A program made the position numbers and the translations under genes. From assembly GCF_023716465.1 (NCBI RefSeq), contig NZ_CP092415.1:206001-270000 (forward strand): a DNA stretch of 64,000 nt, written 5' to 3'. Below, piece by piece: positions 9,273-17,678 of this stretch. The stretch's first letter is position 1; each line of letters begins with the position of its first letter. The DNA is from Flagellimonas marinaquae. GTDB lineage: Bacteria > Bacteroidota > Bacteroidia > Flavobacteriales > Flavobacteriaceae. The notes beneath the pieces were generated by a model. It was not told the DNA's origin, made no database searches, and saw nothing but the letters and a program-made list of their open reading frames with translations.

Positions 9273-10664
9273 ATGAGCAAGTTCGATATAATTGTTTTGG
9301 GAAGTGGTCCGGGTGGATACGTTACAGCCATCAGAGCGTCACAATTGGGATTCAAAACAGCTATTGTAGAAAAAGAAAGTTTAGGAGGCGTTTGTCTTAA
9401 TTGGGGATGTATCCCGACCAAGGCCCTTCTAAAATCCGCTCAAGTTTTCGAATATTTAAAACATGCCGAGGACTACGGATTAAATGCCAAAGAAGTAGAG
9501 CACGATTTTGATGCTGTTGTTAAGAGAAGCCGCGGTGTAGCCGATGGAATGAGCAAGGGTGTTCAGTTCCTAATGAAGAAGAACAAAATTGAGGTAATCA
9601 ATGGATTCGGAAAAGTAAAACCGGGCAAAAAAATCGAGGTTAAAACAGAAAACGGAGAAACTGCCGAATATTCTGCAGATCATATTGTTATTGCCACCGG
9701 GGCACGCAGCCGTGAGTTGCCAAGTTTACCTCAGGATGGTGAAAAGGTTATAGGGTATCGCGAAGCAATGTCCCTAAAAAAGCAGCCTAAAAAAATGATC
9801 GTGGTCGGTAGTGGCGCCATAGGAATGGAGTTCGCTTACTTCTACCATTCTATGGGTACAGAGGTTACCGTTGTAGAATACATGCCGAACATTGTTCCTG
9901 TTGAGGATGAGGACATTTCAAAACAATTGGAGCGCAGCTTCAAAAAAGCAGGGGTGAAAATTAAGACTTCTGCCGAGGTAACCAAAGTGGATACTTCTGG
10001 CGATGGCGTAAAAGCCACCGTAAAAACAAAAAAAGGCGAAGAAGTCCTTGAGGCCGATATTGTTCTATCCGCCGTTGGAATCAAAACAAATATTGAGAAC
10101 ATTGGCTTGGAAGATGTGGGAATCGCTACGGACAGGGATAAAGTTCTGGTAAACGATTACTACCAAACCAATATACCTGGGTATTATGCCATTGGAGACA
10201 TTACTCCCGGACAGGCCTTGGCCCACGTTGCCTCTGCTGAGGGAATACTGTGTGTAGAAAAAATTGCCGGTATGCACGTTGAAGCTTTGGATTATGGAAA
10301 TATTCCAGGCTGTACGTATTGTATCCCAGAAATTGCTTCTGTTGGTTTAACAGAAAAGCAGGCCAAGGAACAGGGCTACGACCTTAAAATTGGTAAATTC
10401 CCATTTTCTGCAAGTGGTAAGGCCAAAGCAGCTGGTACGCCAGATGGTTTTGTAAAAGTTATTTTCGATGCCAAATATGGAGAGTGGCTAGGTTGCCACA
10501 TGATCGGTGTTGGCGTTACCGACATGATCGCAGAAGCTGTTGTGGCCAGAAAACTGGAAACTACAGGCCATGAAGTGTTGAAAGCAGTACACCCGCACCC
10601 GACCATGAGTGAAGCCGTTATGGAAGCTGTTGCAGATGCTTATGATGAAGTAATCCATTTATAA
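9273..10664 (+). CDS. lpdA: Dihydrolipoyl dehydrogenase (E3)
   Basis: 463 residues. The FAD-binding GSGPGG motif is at residues 10-15; the redox-active disulfide is in CLNWGCIPTK (about 41-46), the NAD-binding motif in VVGSGAIGMEF (about 173) and the active-site base in HPHPTMSE near the C-terminus. It reoxidises dihydrolipoamide in the pyruvate, 2-oxoglutarate and branched-chain dehydrogenase complexes and the glycine cleavage system; with no E1/E2 gene nearby, the partner complex cannot be named. A DUF3817 gene starts 3 bases after its stop. Confidence 0.96.
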   Translation: MSKFDIIVLGSGPGGYVTAIRASQLGFKTAIVEKESLGGVCLNWGCIPTKALLKSAQVFEYLKHAEDYGLNAKEVEHDFDAVVKRSRGVADGMSKGVQFLMKKNKIEVINGFGKVKPGKKIEVKTENGETAEYSADHIVIATGARSRELPSLPQDGEKVIGYREAMSLKKQPKKMIVVGSGAIGMEFAYFYHSMGTEVTVVEYMPNIVPVEDEDISKQLERSFKKAGVKIKTSAEVTKVDTSGDGVKATVKTKKGEEVLEADIVLSAVGIKTNIENIGLEDVGIATDRDKVLVNDYYQTNIPGYYAIGDITPGQALAHVASAEGILCVEKIAGMHVEALDYGNIPGCTYCIPEIASVGLTEKQAKEQGYDLKIGKFPFSASGKAKAAGTPDGFVKVIFDAKYGEWLGCHMIGVGVTDMIAEAVVARKLETTGHEVLKAVHPHPTMSEAVMEAVADAYDEVIHL

Positions 10665-10667
10665 GCT

Positions 10668-10949
10668 ATGCTAAAAATCTTTAGGGCCACTGCTATTTTA
10701 GAAGGTATTTCCTATCTACTCCTTTTCGGAATGACCATGCCGTTAAAGCATTGGGCGGATATTCCTGAACCAAACCAAGTTGTTGGTATGGCTCATGGAG
10801 TATTGTTTATTCTATATGTAGTGGTGGCCATAGTTTTTTGTAGGGAAAGAAAATGGAACCTTAAAAGGTTTACCATGCTTTTTATTGCTTCGCTCCTACC
10901 CTTTGGTACATTCTACGCAGATAAGGTGTATTTAAAAGAGTTAGCCTAA
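10668..10949 (+). CDS. DUF3817 small membrane protein
   Basis: 93 residues with three hydrophobic segments (about 7-24, 42-60 and 67-85). The pattern ILEGISYLLLF...MPLKH...AHGVLFILYV matches DUF3817, a family of unknown function in the inner membrane. Three bases separate it from lpdA, indicating co-transcription. Its last nine bases overlap the 3' end of the convergent aroQ. Confidence 0.85.
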   Translation: MLKIFRATAILEGISYLLLFGMTMPLKHWADIPEPNQVVGMAHGVLFILYVVVAIVFCRERKWNLKRFTMLFIASLLPFGTFYADKVYLKELA

Positions 10950-11357
10950 AAAGCTCCGAACCGCCAAATCGTAACTTTGCAATCCAAAGCCTAGGATAAC
11001 CCCTTTGGCAACAGGGGATATGTAAGAAACATGGCGATATTCCTCCCGTTGATGGGTATTGGAAATATGCACCTCCACCACTGGAGCATTTATTGCTTTC
11101 ACGGCATCACCAATACCAACGGATGTGTGCGTGTAGGCTGCGGCATTTAATATGATCCCATCATAATTGAAACCTACTTCTTGGATTTTACCAATAAGCT
11201 CCCCTTCTATATTGGATTGAAAATATTCCAATTCCACATTAGGAAATTTTTGCTGTAACTGGGCAAAGTGGTCTTCAAAAGTAGAGCTCCCATACACATT
11301 TGGCTCTCGCTTGCCCAACAGGTTTAAGTTGGGTCCGTTAATGATCATTAGCTTCAT
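10941..11357 (-). CDS. aroQ: 3-dehydroquinate dehydratase, type II
   Basis: 138 residues, typical for the dodecameric type II enzyme. N-terminal LMIINGPNLNLLGKREP carries the flexible-loop Arg and catalytic Tyr region (YGSST); NAAAYTHTS and VEVHISNTHQREEYRH hold substrate-binding residues and the catalytic His. Third step of the shikimate pathway. A minus-strand terminator at 11384-11404 ends the preceding barrel gene, so aroQ starts from its own short upstream region. Confidence 0.95.
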   Translation of the reverse strand: MKLMIINGPNLNLLGKREPNVYGSSTFEDHFAQLQQKFPNVELEYFQSNIEGELIGKIQEVGFNYDGIILNAAAYTHTSVGIGDAVKAINAPVVEVHISNTHQREEYRHVSYISPVAKGVILGFGLQSYDLAVRSFLG

Positions 11358-11383
11358 AAATTCAAAAATACAATAAAAAGAAA

Positions 11384-11404
11384 AGGACGGGATGATCCCG
11401 TCCT
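11384..11404 (-). terminator. Terminator between the small beta-barrel gene and aroQ
   Basis: Perfect 9-bp stem AGGACGGGA / TCCCGTCCT with a 3-nt loop. Read on the minus strand it is followed by a T-rich run (11370-11383). It lies 25 bases behind the stop of the barrel gene. Confidence 0.75.
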
Positions 11405-11428
11405 CAATATCTTTTGTCCAAAAATAGT

Positions 11429-11893
11429 TTAATTATCGAATGCAAATTGCAGACCAAAGCCAAAAGCTGCCACTTCATTTTCACCTACATCGCTCAAAAC
11501 AACGGATGGGCGCCAATCAAAATTCAACACCAATGGAACGCCATCGATCTTAAAATCGAGTCCTAAATGAGGGCGCAGGGCAAATATATTATCAGAATTT
11601 TTGATGAAAATTATACTCGGCCCCACTCCCGCGTACCAACGCAGGCCAGGTGCCCTAAAAAAACCTTTGTGGTAAGAGTACAAAAAAGTAGCAATGGTAG
11701 CATTGTCCTCGAACCCCAAATCGGCCTGTCCCACATGGTTATCGGAGAAAAAGTATTTACCGGAGGCTCCAAAAAAAGTGGCTTCGTCGTAAAGGTCGAT
11801 TCCCAGTCCCAAAGCAGCACGATAATTGGTTTGGGCCTTTACTGCCAAATTGCCGATCATAACCAATGCAATAACAAAAAGTAATTTTTTCAT
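11429..11893 (-). CDS. Small outer-membrane beta-barrel protein, unknown function
   Basis: 154 residues. Sec signal peptide MKKLLFVIALVMIGNLAVKAQ with cleavage after AQ near residue 21. The mature part alternates aromatic/hydrophobic strands with short turns (YRAALGLGIDLYDEATFFGASGKYF, LRWYAGVGPSIIF) and ends in an aromatic strand FGFGLQFAFDN, the pattern of 8-stranded OmpA/OmpW-like barrels. No ligand motif. It lies behind another small barrel gene on the same strand (76-base gap). Confidence 0.75.
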   Translation of the reverse strand: MKKLLFVIALVMIGNLAVKAQTNYRAALGLGIDLYDEATFFGASGKYFFSDNHVGQADLGFEDNATIATFLYSYHKGFFRAPGLRWYAGVGPSIIFIKNSDNIFALRPHLGLDFKIDGVPLVLNFDWRPSVVLSDVGENEVAAFGFGLQFAFDN

Positions 11894-11968
11894 TTTTAAG
11901 TGTAATTAATGGTTAATATTCATATAGTTAACTGTAAGATTTGGGGTTATGACAGTCAATTTTTTATA

Positions 11969-12493
11969 TTAAAACAAAAACAGGATGCCCAAAGCAGCCA
12001 TTGAAAAATCGTAATCGTCACTAATTTTCACGTACGATATATTTACTTCGGTGCTCCTACCTACATTCACTCCCACCATGGGACGTATATAAAGCCCTCC
12101 CGAATTCCCTTGGTTAACCCCTACGGCATACCCAACATCGGCTCCCAGTTTAAAATCGTAAGTGGGATATATCCGTAATGCGGCTGCAACCGGTAAATAT
12201 TGGATATTCGGAAAATCCCCTTCCAACACAAACGAGCCAAAATCTACCGTATCGTTATTCACAAAAACGTTCATAAAACCTGTGGACAAGCCGGCATCTA
12301 TTAATTCCGAAAGTGCCCAATGATAACCCAAATCCAGACCTATTTCAAAATTTGCCAAATCGGAAATATCACCGAAGGGCACCCCTGCATGAACACCCGC
12401 TTTAAAATTTGTTCGATCCACTCTTTGTGCCATAGATGAAAAGCTTACCGTAATCAGAGCGATGATTACCAGTACATATGTCTTATTCTTCAT
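11969..12493 (-). CDS. Small outer-membrane beta-barrel protein, unknown function
   Basis: 174 residues. Signal peptide MKNKTYVLVIIALITVSFSSMAQ (cleavage near 23), then repeated amphipathic strands (FKAGVHAGVPFGDI, IGLDLGYHWAL, VGYAVGVNQGNSGGLYIRPMVGVNVG) ending with MAALGILFLF, a C-terminal hydrophobic strand as expected for an 8-stranded barrel. Tandem with the next barrel gene on the same strand; the two are similar in layout rather than close copies. Confidence 0.75.
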   Translation of the reverse strand: MKNKTYVLVIIALITVSFSSMAQRVDRTNFKAGVHAGVPFGDISDLANFEIGLDLGYHWALSELIDAGLSTGFMNVFVNNDTVDFGSFVLEGDFPNIQYLPVAAALRIYPTYDFKLGADVGYAVGVNQGNSGGLYIRPMVGVNVGRSTEVNISYVKISDDYDFSMAALGILFLF

Positions 12494-12712
12494 TGTTAAA
12501 ATTTTATTAACACCAGAACGCCATCATCTCTAAAAAAGTACCTCTTTTACCATTTTTCCGACCAACGACACAAATTTATTTTTGTCCAAACATTAATAAT
12601 CCATGTTGGGAAATTAGGTAAACCAACACAATTTTAACGCCCCCGTTTGACCAAAGGGCATTCTGAATTGACCAATGCGCAATTGGAATTAATTTTGAAG
12701 ATATTATGTGCT

Positions 12713-12720
12713 TATATTTG
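12713..12720 (+). promoter_or_regulatory. -7 box of xerD (TATATTTG)
   Basis: A perfect TAnnTTTG element 5 bases before the chosen xerD ATG. It lies inside the in-frame extension that begins at the ATG at 12708, which argues for the shorter start. A TTG at 12695-12697 is 15 bases upstream, slightly closer than usual. Confidence 0.5.
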
Positions 12721-12725
12721 AATGT

Positions 12726-13631
12726 ATGAAGTGGAATCAAGCGATAAAAGATTACCAAAACTACTTAAAAATCGAACGGGGACTATCACCAAATACGATT
12801 TCCAATTATTCCATGGATATTCAAAAACTTGTAGGCTATCTGGAAGAGCAAGGCATAATTGAAAATGCGATCGAAATCGATAAGGATACCATTCAACAAT
12901 TTATCTACGAGATCGCCAAGGTGGTAACGCCTAGAACTCAGGCTCGCATTATCTCTGGCCTTAAAGGCTTCTTTATTTATTTGGTTTTTGAAGATTACCG
13001 GGAGGATAATCCGATGGACTTGATAGAAACACCAAAAATTGGCAGAAAACTGCCGGACACCCTCTCCGAAGACGAAATCAATGAACTGATAGCCGCAATC
13101 GATTTGTCGAAGCCCGAGGGAGAAAGGAACAGGGCCATATTGGAAACCCTTTACGGGTGTGGACTAAGGGTCTCGGAACTCATCAACCTAAGACCTTCGG
13201 ATTTGTATTTTGATGAGGATTTTATAAAAGTAACGGGGAAGGGGAACAAACAGCGATTTGTACCAATCAGCCAGGTGAACCAAAAATACATTGATATTTA
13301 TCGTAATGAGATCCGTGTACACTTGCCGATAAAAAAGGAGCACGAAGACTTTGTATTTCTCAACCGCAGGGGCAAACAACTTACCCGCGCCATGATCTTT
13401 ACCATAATAAAGCGACTTGCCGAAACGATTGGGCTTAAAAAGAATATCAGCCCCCATACTTTTCGCCATTCGTTTGCCACCCATCTTTTGGAAAACGGTG
13501 CAGACCTAAGGGCCATACAGCAAATGTTGGGGCACGAGAGCATTACCACAACCGAAGTGTACATGCATGTTAACAGGAAACACTTGATGGAAGTGCTCCA
13601 TGAGTTTCATCCAAGAAAAAAAGACGCTTAA
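12726..13631 (+). CDS. xerD: Site-specific tyrosine recombinase, XerD/XerC type
   Basis: 301 residues. N-terminal SAM-like core-binding domain (about 1-85, YLKIERGLSPNTISNYSMDI), then the catalytic domain with Arg in LYGCGLRVSEL (about 145), His-x-x-Arg in PHTFRHSFATHLL (about 245), His in LGHESITTTEVY and the nucleophile Tyr in EVYMH (about 280). It resolves chromosome dimers at dif. The start at 12726 is chosen because MKWNQAIKDY aligns with the family and the promoter box lies just before it. Its stop overlaps the convergent NADH dehydrogenase gene by four bases. Confidence 0.93.
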   Translation: MKWNQAIKDYQNYLKIERGLSPNTISNYSMDIQKLVGYLEEQGIIENAIEIDKDTIQQFIYEIAKVVTPRTQARIISGLKGFFIYLVFEDYREDNPMDLIETPKIGRKLPDTLSEDEINELIAAIDLSKPEGERNRAILETLYGCGLRVSELINLRPSDLYFDEDFIKVTGKGNKQRFVPISQVNQKYIDIYRNEIRVHLPIKKEHEDFVFLNRRGKQLTRAMIFTIIKRLAETIGLKKNISPHTFRHSFATHLLENGADLRAIQQMLGHESITTTEVYMHVNRKHLMEVLHEFHPRKKDA

Positions 13632-14944
13632 TTTTTTACTAAGTTATCCCGCTTTACCCTATTCTGTTTTTTAAATGGGCGAATGATCAATCGGGCCTCT
13701 CGGTCGAAGCGGACATAATTGTACACCCAGTTGATAAATACCACTACCCTATTCCTAAAACCGATAAGAAAATATAAGTGTACGAACATCCACACAAACC
13801 AGGCAAATACCCCTTGAAACTTAAAATTGGGCATATCCACTACTGCTTTGTTCCTGCCCACCGTGGCCATACTCCCCTTATCCTTATACACAAAAGGCTT
13901 CATGGGTCTGCCCTCGAGCAGGCGAACTAAATTGTTTCCCAGGTTCCTTCCTTGCTGAATGGCAGGTTGTGCCATCATGGGATGGCCATGGGGATAGTCC
14001 TCACTTTCCATTTGGGCCACGTCGCCAATGGCAAAAACGTCTTCCAAGCCCTCAATTTGATGAAAATGGTTGACCCTTAAGCGCTCTCCCCTACAAAGCA
14101 TTTCCTCGGCATCCAAACCTTTAAGACCAACAGCTTTAACCCCAGCGGCCCAAACCAAGGTTTCCGCATCAAAAATAGTCTTTGTATTGGTGGATACACG
14201 TTTGCCATCATAATTGGTTACCCGAATATTTTTCCAAACATTTACCCCTAGCTCTTCCAAGAATTTTTCGGCCTTTTGTGAAGCTTTTGCGCTCATGGCC
14301 GGCAAAAGCCTGTCGCCGCCCTGTACCAAATTTATTTGCGCTCTACGTGTATCCAGATCGGGATAATCCTTGGGCAGAATCCCTTTTTTTATCTCGGCCA
14401 ATGCCCCTGCCAGTTCAACTCCTGTAGGTCCACCACCCACAATAACAAAATTCATTAAAGCATCACGCTCGTGGAGATCATCGGTAAGTAGAGCTTGCTC
14501 AAAATTCTCCAATATCAAACTTCTCAGGTTCAACGACTGTGGAATGGTCTTCATGGCCATTCCTTTGGTCTCTATACCTTTATTCCCAAAAAAATTGGTT
14601 TCGGAACCGGTCGCCACAACCAAATAGTCGTAGAAAATTTCACCTATATTGGTCTTTACCCTTTTGGTATCCGTTTTTATTTCTTCAACATTTGCCAACC
14701 TAAAAAAGAAATTGGGATAACCCTGCAATACTTTTCGAATGGGATAGGCAATGGAATCGGGTTCCAATCCACCCGTAGAAACTTGGTAAAGCAAGGGTTG
14801 AAAGTTGTGATAATTGTGCATATCCAAAAGCACTACTTGTGCTTCTTTCTTACTAAGTTTTTTGGCCAATGCTATACCACCAAAACCACCGCCGATGATA
14901 ACGACCCTGGGAAAACTGGATTGAGGAATGTTCATGCTAGACAT
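13628..14944 (-). CDS. Type II NADH dehydrogenase (NDH-2), FAD-dependent
   Basis: 438 residues. The first dinucleotide fold is VVIIGGGFGGIALA (about 14-28), the second is FVIVGGGPTGVELAGAL (about 165). Near the C-terminus the stretch FAWFVWMFVHLYFLIGFRN forms the membrane-associated amphipathic/hydrophobic region typical of NDH-2. It transfers electrons from NADH to quinone without pumping protons. Single gene, convergent with xerD and divergent from the M20 gene. A promoter box lies 5 bases before the ATG. Confidence 0.9.
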   Translation of the reverse strand: MSSMNIPQSSFPRVVIIGGGFGGIALAKKLSKKEAQVVLLDMHNYHNFQPLLYQVSTGGLEPDSIAYPIRKVLQGYPNFFFRLANVEEIKTDTKRVKTNIGEIFYDYLVVATGSETNFFGNKGIETKGMAMKTIPQSLNLRSLILENFEQALLTDDLHERDALMNFVIVGGGPTGVELAGALAEIKKGILPKDYPDLDTRRAQINLVQGGDRLLPAMSAKASQKAEKFLEELGVNVWKNIRVTNYDGKRVSTNTKTIFDAETLVWAAGVKAVGLKGLDAEEMLCRGERLRVNHFHQIEGLEDVFAIGDVAQMESEDYPHGHPMMAQPAIQQGRNLGNNLVRLLEGRPMKPFVYKDKGSMATVGRNKAVVDMPNFKFQGVFAWFVWMFVHLYFLIGFRNRVVVFINWVYNYVRFDREARLIIRPFKKQNRVKRDNLVKN

Positions 14945-14949
14945 AGCTA

Positions 14950-14957
14950 CAAATTTA
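14950..14957 (-). promoter_or_regulatory. -7 box of the NDH-2 gene (TAAATTTG)
   Basis: Perfect TAnnTTTG on the minus strand, ending 5 bases before the ATG; implies an almost leaderless mRNA. No convincing -33 TTG at the usual spacing. Confidence 0.5.
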
Positions 14958-15034
14958 CGTATTCCGCATCAGCACATACCATCTCGGGACTGTTTTTTTG
15001 TATATTTAAGCGCTAACTCAAAAACCTTCCAACC

Positions 15035-16462
15035 ATGAAAAAAATTCTCCCCTTCGGTGTATTGTTCCTTTTTGTCGCAATTGCCGTACATGCTCAAAAA
15101 AAGAAAAAGGATGTCATTAACCAATTAGAATCAAAATCTGAAACCTATATTGAAATTGCCCACGAAATTTGGGGCCTGGCGGAAATGGGCTATTTAGAGG
15201 AAAAAAGTTCGGCCCTTTTACAGAAAACCTTGTCTGAAGCTGGTTTCTCCATAGATGCCGGTATTGCCGGTATTCCAACGGCTTTTAAGGCGGAATATGG
15301 TTCCGGTTATCCCGTAATTGCCATTTTAGGGGAGTATGATGCCTTGCCCGGATTATCCCAAGAAGCAGTTCCCGAGAAAAAATCGGCAGGTGGTGCCGCC
15401 GGACATGCCTGTGGTCACCATCTATTTGGTACAGCCTCCACTGCTGCCGCAATTTCTGTAAAAGATTGGATGGAAGCCAACAATATTAAAGGAACCATTC
15501 GATTTTATGGATGCCCTGCAGAAGAGGGTGGATCAGGAAAAGTCTACATGGTCCGAGAAGGTGTTTTTAACGATGTGGACGTAGCCTTACATTGGCACCC
15601 AAGTGCTGCCAACGCAGCAAGTGCAGGTGCTGCATTGGCCAACAAATCTGCCAAATTTAGGTTTTACGGTGTTTCCGCCCACGCAGCCGCAGCTCCACAA
15701 ATGGGAAGATCTGCCCTGGACGGTGTGGAGGCCATGAATGCTATGGTCAACATGATGAGGGAACATATTCCACAAGAAGCCAGAATACATTACGTAATAA
15801 CAGATGGGGGCAAAGCTCCAAATGTTGTGCCCGACTATGCCGAGGTGTATTACTACGCAAGACATAACACAAGGGATGTGGTCGTAGATATTTTTGATAG
15901 AATTGTAAAGGCTGCAGAAGGTGCTGCCTTGGGTACAGGTACAACCATGGAATATGAAATGATCGGGGGCACACATGAACTTTTACCCAACCTTACCCTA
16001 CAAAAAATAATGCACGATAACCTAACGACCGTTGGTGGTTTTACTTATAGTGATGAGGAAATAGCCTTCGCCGAAAAAATTTCTAAAAGTCTGGGCAAAC
16101 CAAGTCTTGATCTAAAAACCGTAGAAACCGTGCAACCTTACCGCGAAACGGCACGTGCCTTTGGTTCTACAGATGTAGGTGATGTAAGTTTTACCGTACC
16201 CACCGCGGGAATGGGGGCCGCCACTTGGGTGCCCGGTACTCCCGCCCATAGTTGGCAAGCTGTTGCGGCAGGTGGTATGAGCATTGGGCACAAAGGGATG
16301 ATGGTGGCCGCAAAAACCCTATCCTTGACCGCAATGGACCTTTTTCAAGATACCAAAACAGTGGAAGCTGCCAAAAAAGAACTGCAGGACAGAAGAGGAA
16401 AAGACTTTACATATGTGCCGATGTTGGGCAACAGACCGCCCGCTTTGGACTATCGTAAATAG
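15035..16462 (+). CDS. M20 amidohydrolase, AbgB-like, exported
   Basis: 475 residues. A Sec signal peptide (MKKILPFGVLFLFVAIAVHAQ, cleavage about 21) precedes a dinuclear-metal peptidase fold: LGEYDALPGLSQEA (about 108) and GHACGHHLFG (about 128) match p-aminobenzoyl-glutamate hydrolase subunit B (AbgB) and related amidohydrolases; PAEEGGSGKVYM provides the catalytic Glu pair. The dimerisation lid domain spans about 205-320. Unlike E. coli AbgB it is periplasmic. Substrate unknown: an N-acyl or peptide amide is likely. No neighbouring abgA partner. Confidence 0.88.
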   Translation: MKKILPFGVLFLFVAIAVHAQKKKKDVINQLESKSETYIEIAHEIWGLAEMGYLEEKSSALLQKTLSEAGFSIDAGIAGIPTAFKAEYGSGYPVIAILGEYDALPGLSQEAVPEKKSAGGAAGHACGHHLFGTASTAAAISVKDWMEANNIKGTIRFYGCPAEEGGSGKVYMVREGVFNDVDVALHWHPSAANAASAGAALANKSAKFRFYGVSAHAAAAPQMGRSALDGVEAMNAMVNMMREHIPQEARIHYVITDGGKAPNVVPDYAEVYYYARHNTRDVVVDIFDRIVKAAEGAALGTGTTMEYEMIGGTHELLPNLTLQKIMHDNLTTVGGFTYSDEEIAFAEKISKSLGKPSLDLKTVETVQPYRETARAFGSTDVGDVSFTVPTAGMGAATWVPGTPAHSWQAVAAGGMSIGHKGMMVAAKTLSLTAMDLFQDTKTVEAAKKELQDRRGKDFTYVPMLGNRPPALDYRK

Positions 16463-16491
16463 AAATTTTCAATTTAAAGTGTAACAAATTC

Positions 16492-16499
16492 TACTTTTG
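16492..16499 (+). promoter_or_regulatory. -7 box of the ECF sigma gene (TACTTTTG)
   Basis: Perfect TAnnTTTG 37 bases before the GTG start of the sigma factor, so the sigma gene looks dependent on the primary sigma factor rather than only on itself. An inverted repeat CTACT-N4-AGTAG follows within 20 bases. Confidence 0.5.
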
Positions 16500-16536
16500 T
16501 ACTACTATTAAGTAGAGCAAACTTACCAACCGCTTA

Positions 16537-17031
16537 GTGAACAAAGAACTGGAACATCGATTTGTTACGGAACTTGAGGACAATCAGAACATTGTCCATA
16601 AGGTATGCAGTCTATATACCAACGACAAGGATTCGCACAATGATCTGTTCCAAGAAATCACGATTCAGTTGTGGAAAGCATATCCAAAGTTTCGAGGGGA
16701 TTCCAAGTTTAGTACATGGATGTACCGCGTAGCCCTTAATACAGCGATAACGTTGTACCGCAAATCAAAAAAAAGGGTAAAGACCCAGGATTTTGATTCG
16801 GTACTCTATAAGATAAAGACTACCGATTACGACGATACCGAGGAGCGCCAATTAAAACTGATGTACGACGCCATAAAACAACTTGGCGATATCGACAAGG
16901 CTTTGGTTTTTCTTTATCTGGAGGACAAGGATTATTCGGAGATCGCCGAAACACTGGGTATTTCCGAAGTAAATGCAAGAGTGAAAATGAGCAGGGTGAA
17001 AACAAAATTAAAAACCATATTAAATCCATAG
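16537..17031 (+). CDS. ECF-type RNA polymerase sigma factor
   Basis: 164 residues starting at GTG (no in-frame ATG upstream). Region 2 spans about 20-90 (HNDLFQEITIQLWKAYPKFRGDSKFSTWMYRVALN), and region 4 about 108-160 (LVFLYLEDKDYSEIAETLGISEVNARVKMSRVK) with the DNA-binding helix-turn-helix. It directs RNA polymerase to a stress- or signal-specific promoter set. The next gene starts two bases after its stop and encodes a membrane protein, presumably its regulator. The stimulus cannot be inferred. Confidence 0.92.
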   Translation: MNKELEHRFVTELEDNQNIVHKVCSLYTNDKDSHNDLFQEITIQLWKAYPKFRGDSKFSTWMYRVALNTAITLYRKSKKRVKTQDFDSVLYKIKTTDYDDTEERQLKLMYDAIKQLGDIDKALVFLYLEDKDYSEIAETLGISEVNARVKMSRVKTKLKTILNP

Positions 17032-17033
17032 TT

Positions 17034-17678
17034 ATGTTGGATGAACTGGAGCTGTTAAAAAAAGATTGGCAAAAACGGGAAGCGAACCTTCCCAAGTTGT
17101 CCTATGAGCAGATATATCCGATGATCAAGAAAAAATCCTCCTCCATAGTTAAGTGGATTTTCTATATCAGCATTATCGAGTTTGTGTTCTGGGCCGGAAT
17201 CAATATTATTTTTAGCGGACCGGAGACCATGGAGGAGCTCAAAGCCATGCACATTCATAAGGTGATTATGGTTCTAAACGTGGTCAACTACGGTATAATC
17301 CTATATTTTATACTTAAGTTCTACAACAATTACAAAAAGATATCCTTCACGGATTCGTCCCGTAATTTGATGAAAACCATATTAAAAGTAAAACGAACCG
17401 TTACCCAATATGTTTGGTTCAACCTCATCATTTTCACTACTTATCTAATCATAAATATGTACGGCGTACTTATTTATGGACCCGAGGGCAAAAAAATTAT
17501 CGAGGCTGCCTCACAGGATGGGAATACTATGGCATTTTGGGCCATGGTAATCGGTATTTCCGTGGTTTTTACTGCCATAATCCTATTTTTGATCTGGCTG
17601 TTTTACAAACTGCTCTATGGAATTTTATTAAAAAGGCTTCGCAGAAACTACAACGACCTCAAACGTTTGGAAGTCTAA
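17034..17678 (+). CDS. Membrane protein co-transcribed with the ECF sigma factor, probable anti-sigma role
   Basis: 214 residues. Soluble N-terminus (about 1-38, DELELLKKDWQKREANLPKLS), then four hydrophobic segments (about 40-60, 75-100, 125-145, 165-195). It lacks the zinc-binding HxxxCxxC anti-sigma motif and is not a classic one-TM anti-sigma factor, but the N-terminal helical part and the two-base spacing suggest it sequesters the sigma factor at the inner membrane. That role is inference from context. Its stop overlaps the convergent PlsC gene by 4 bases. Confidence 0.7.
   Translation: MLDELELLKKDWQKREANLPKLSYEQIYPMIKKKSSSIVKWIFYISIIEFVFWAGINIIFSGPETMEELKAMHIHKVIMVLNVVNYGIILYFILKFYNNYKKISFTDSSRNLMKTILKVKRTVTQYVWFNLIIFTTYLIINMYGVLIYGPEGKKIIEAASQDGNTMAFWAMVIGISVVFTAIILFLIWLFYKLLYGILLKRLRRNYNDLKRLEV

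Noticed and set aside
14495..15016. Open frame of 173 codons on the + strand before the M20 gene
   Set aside because: Antisense to NDH-2; no coherent domain.
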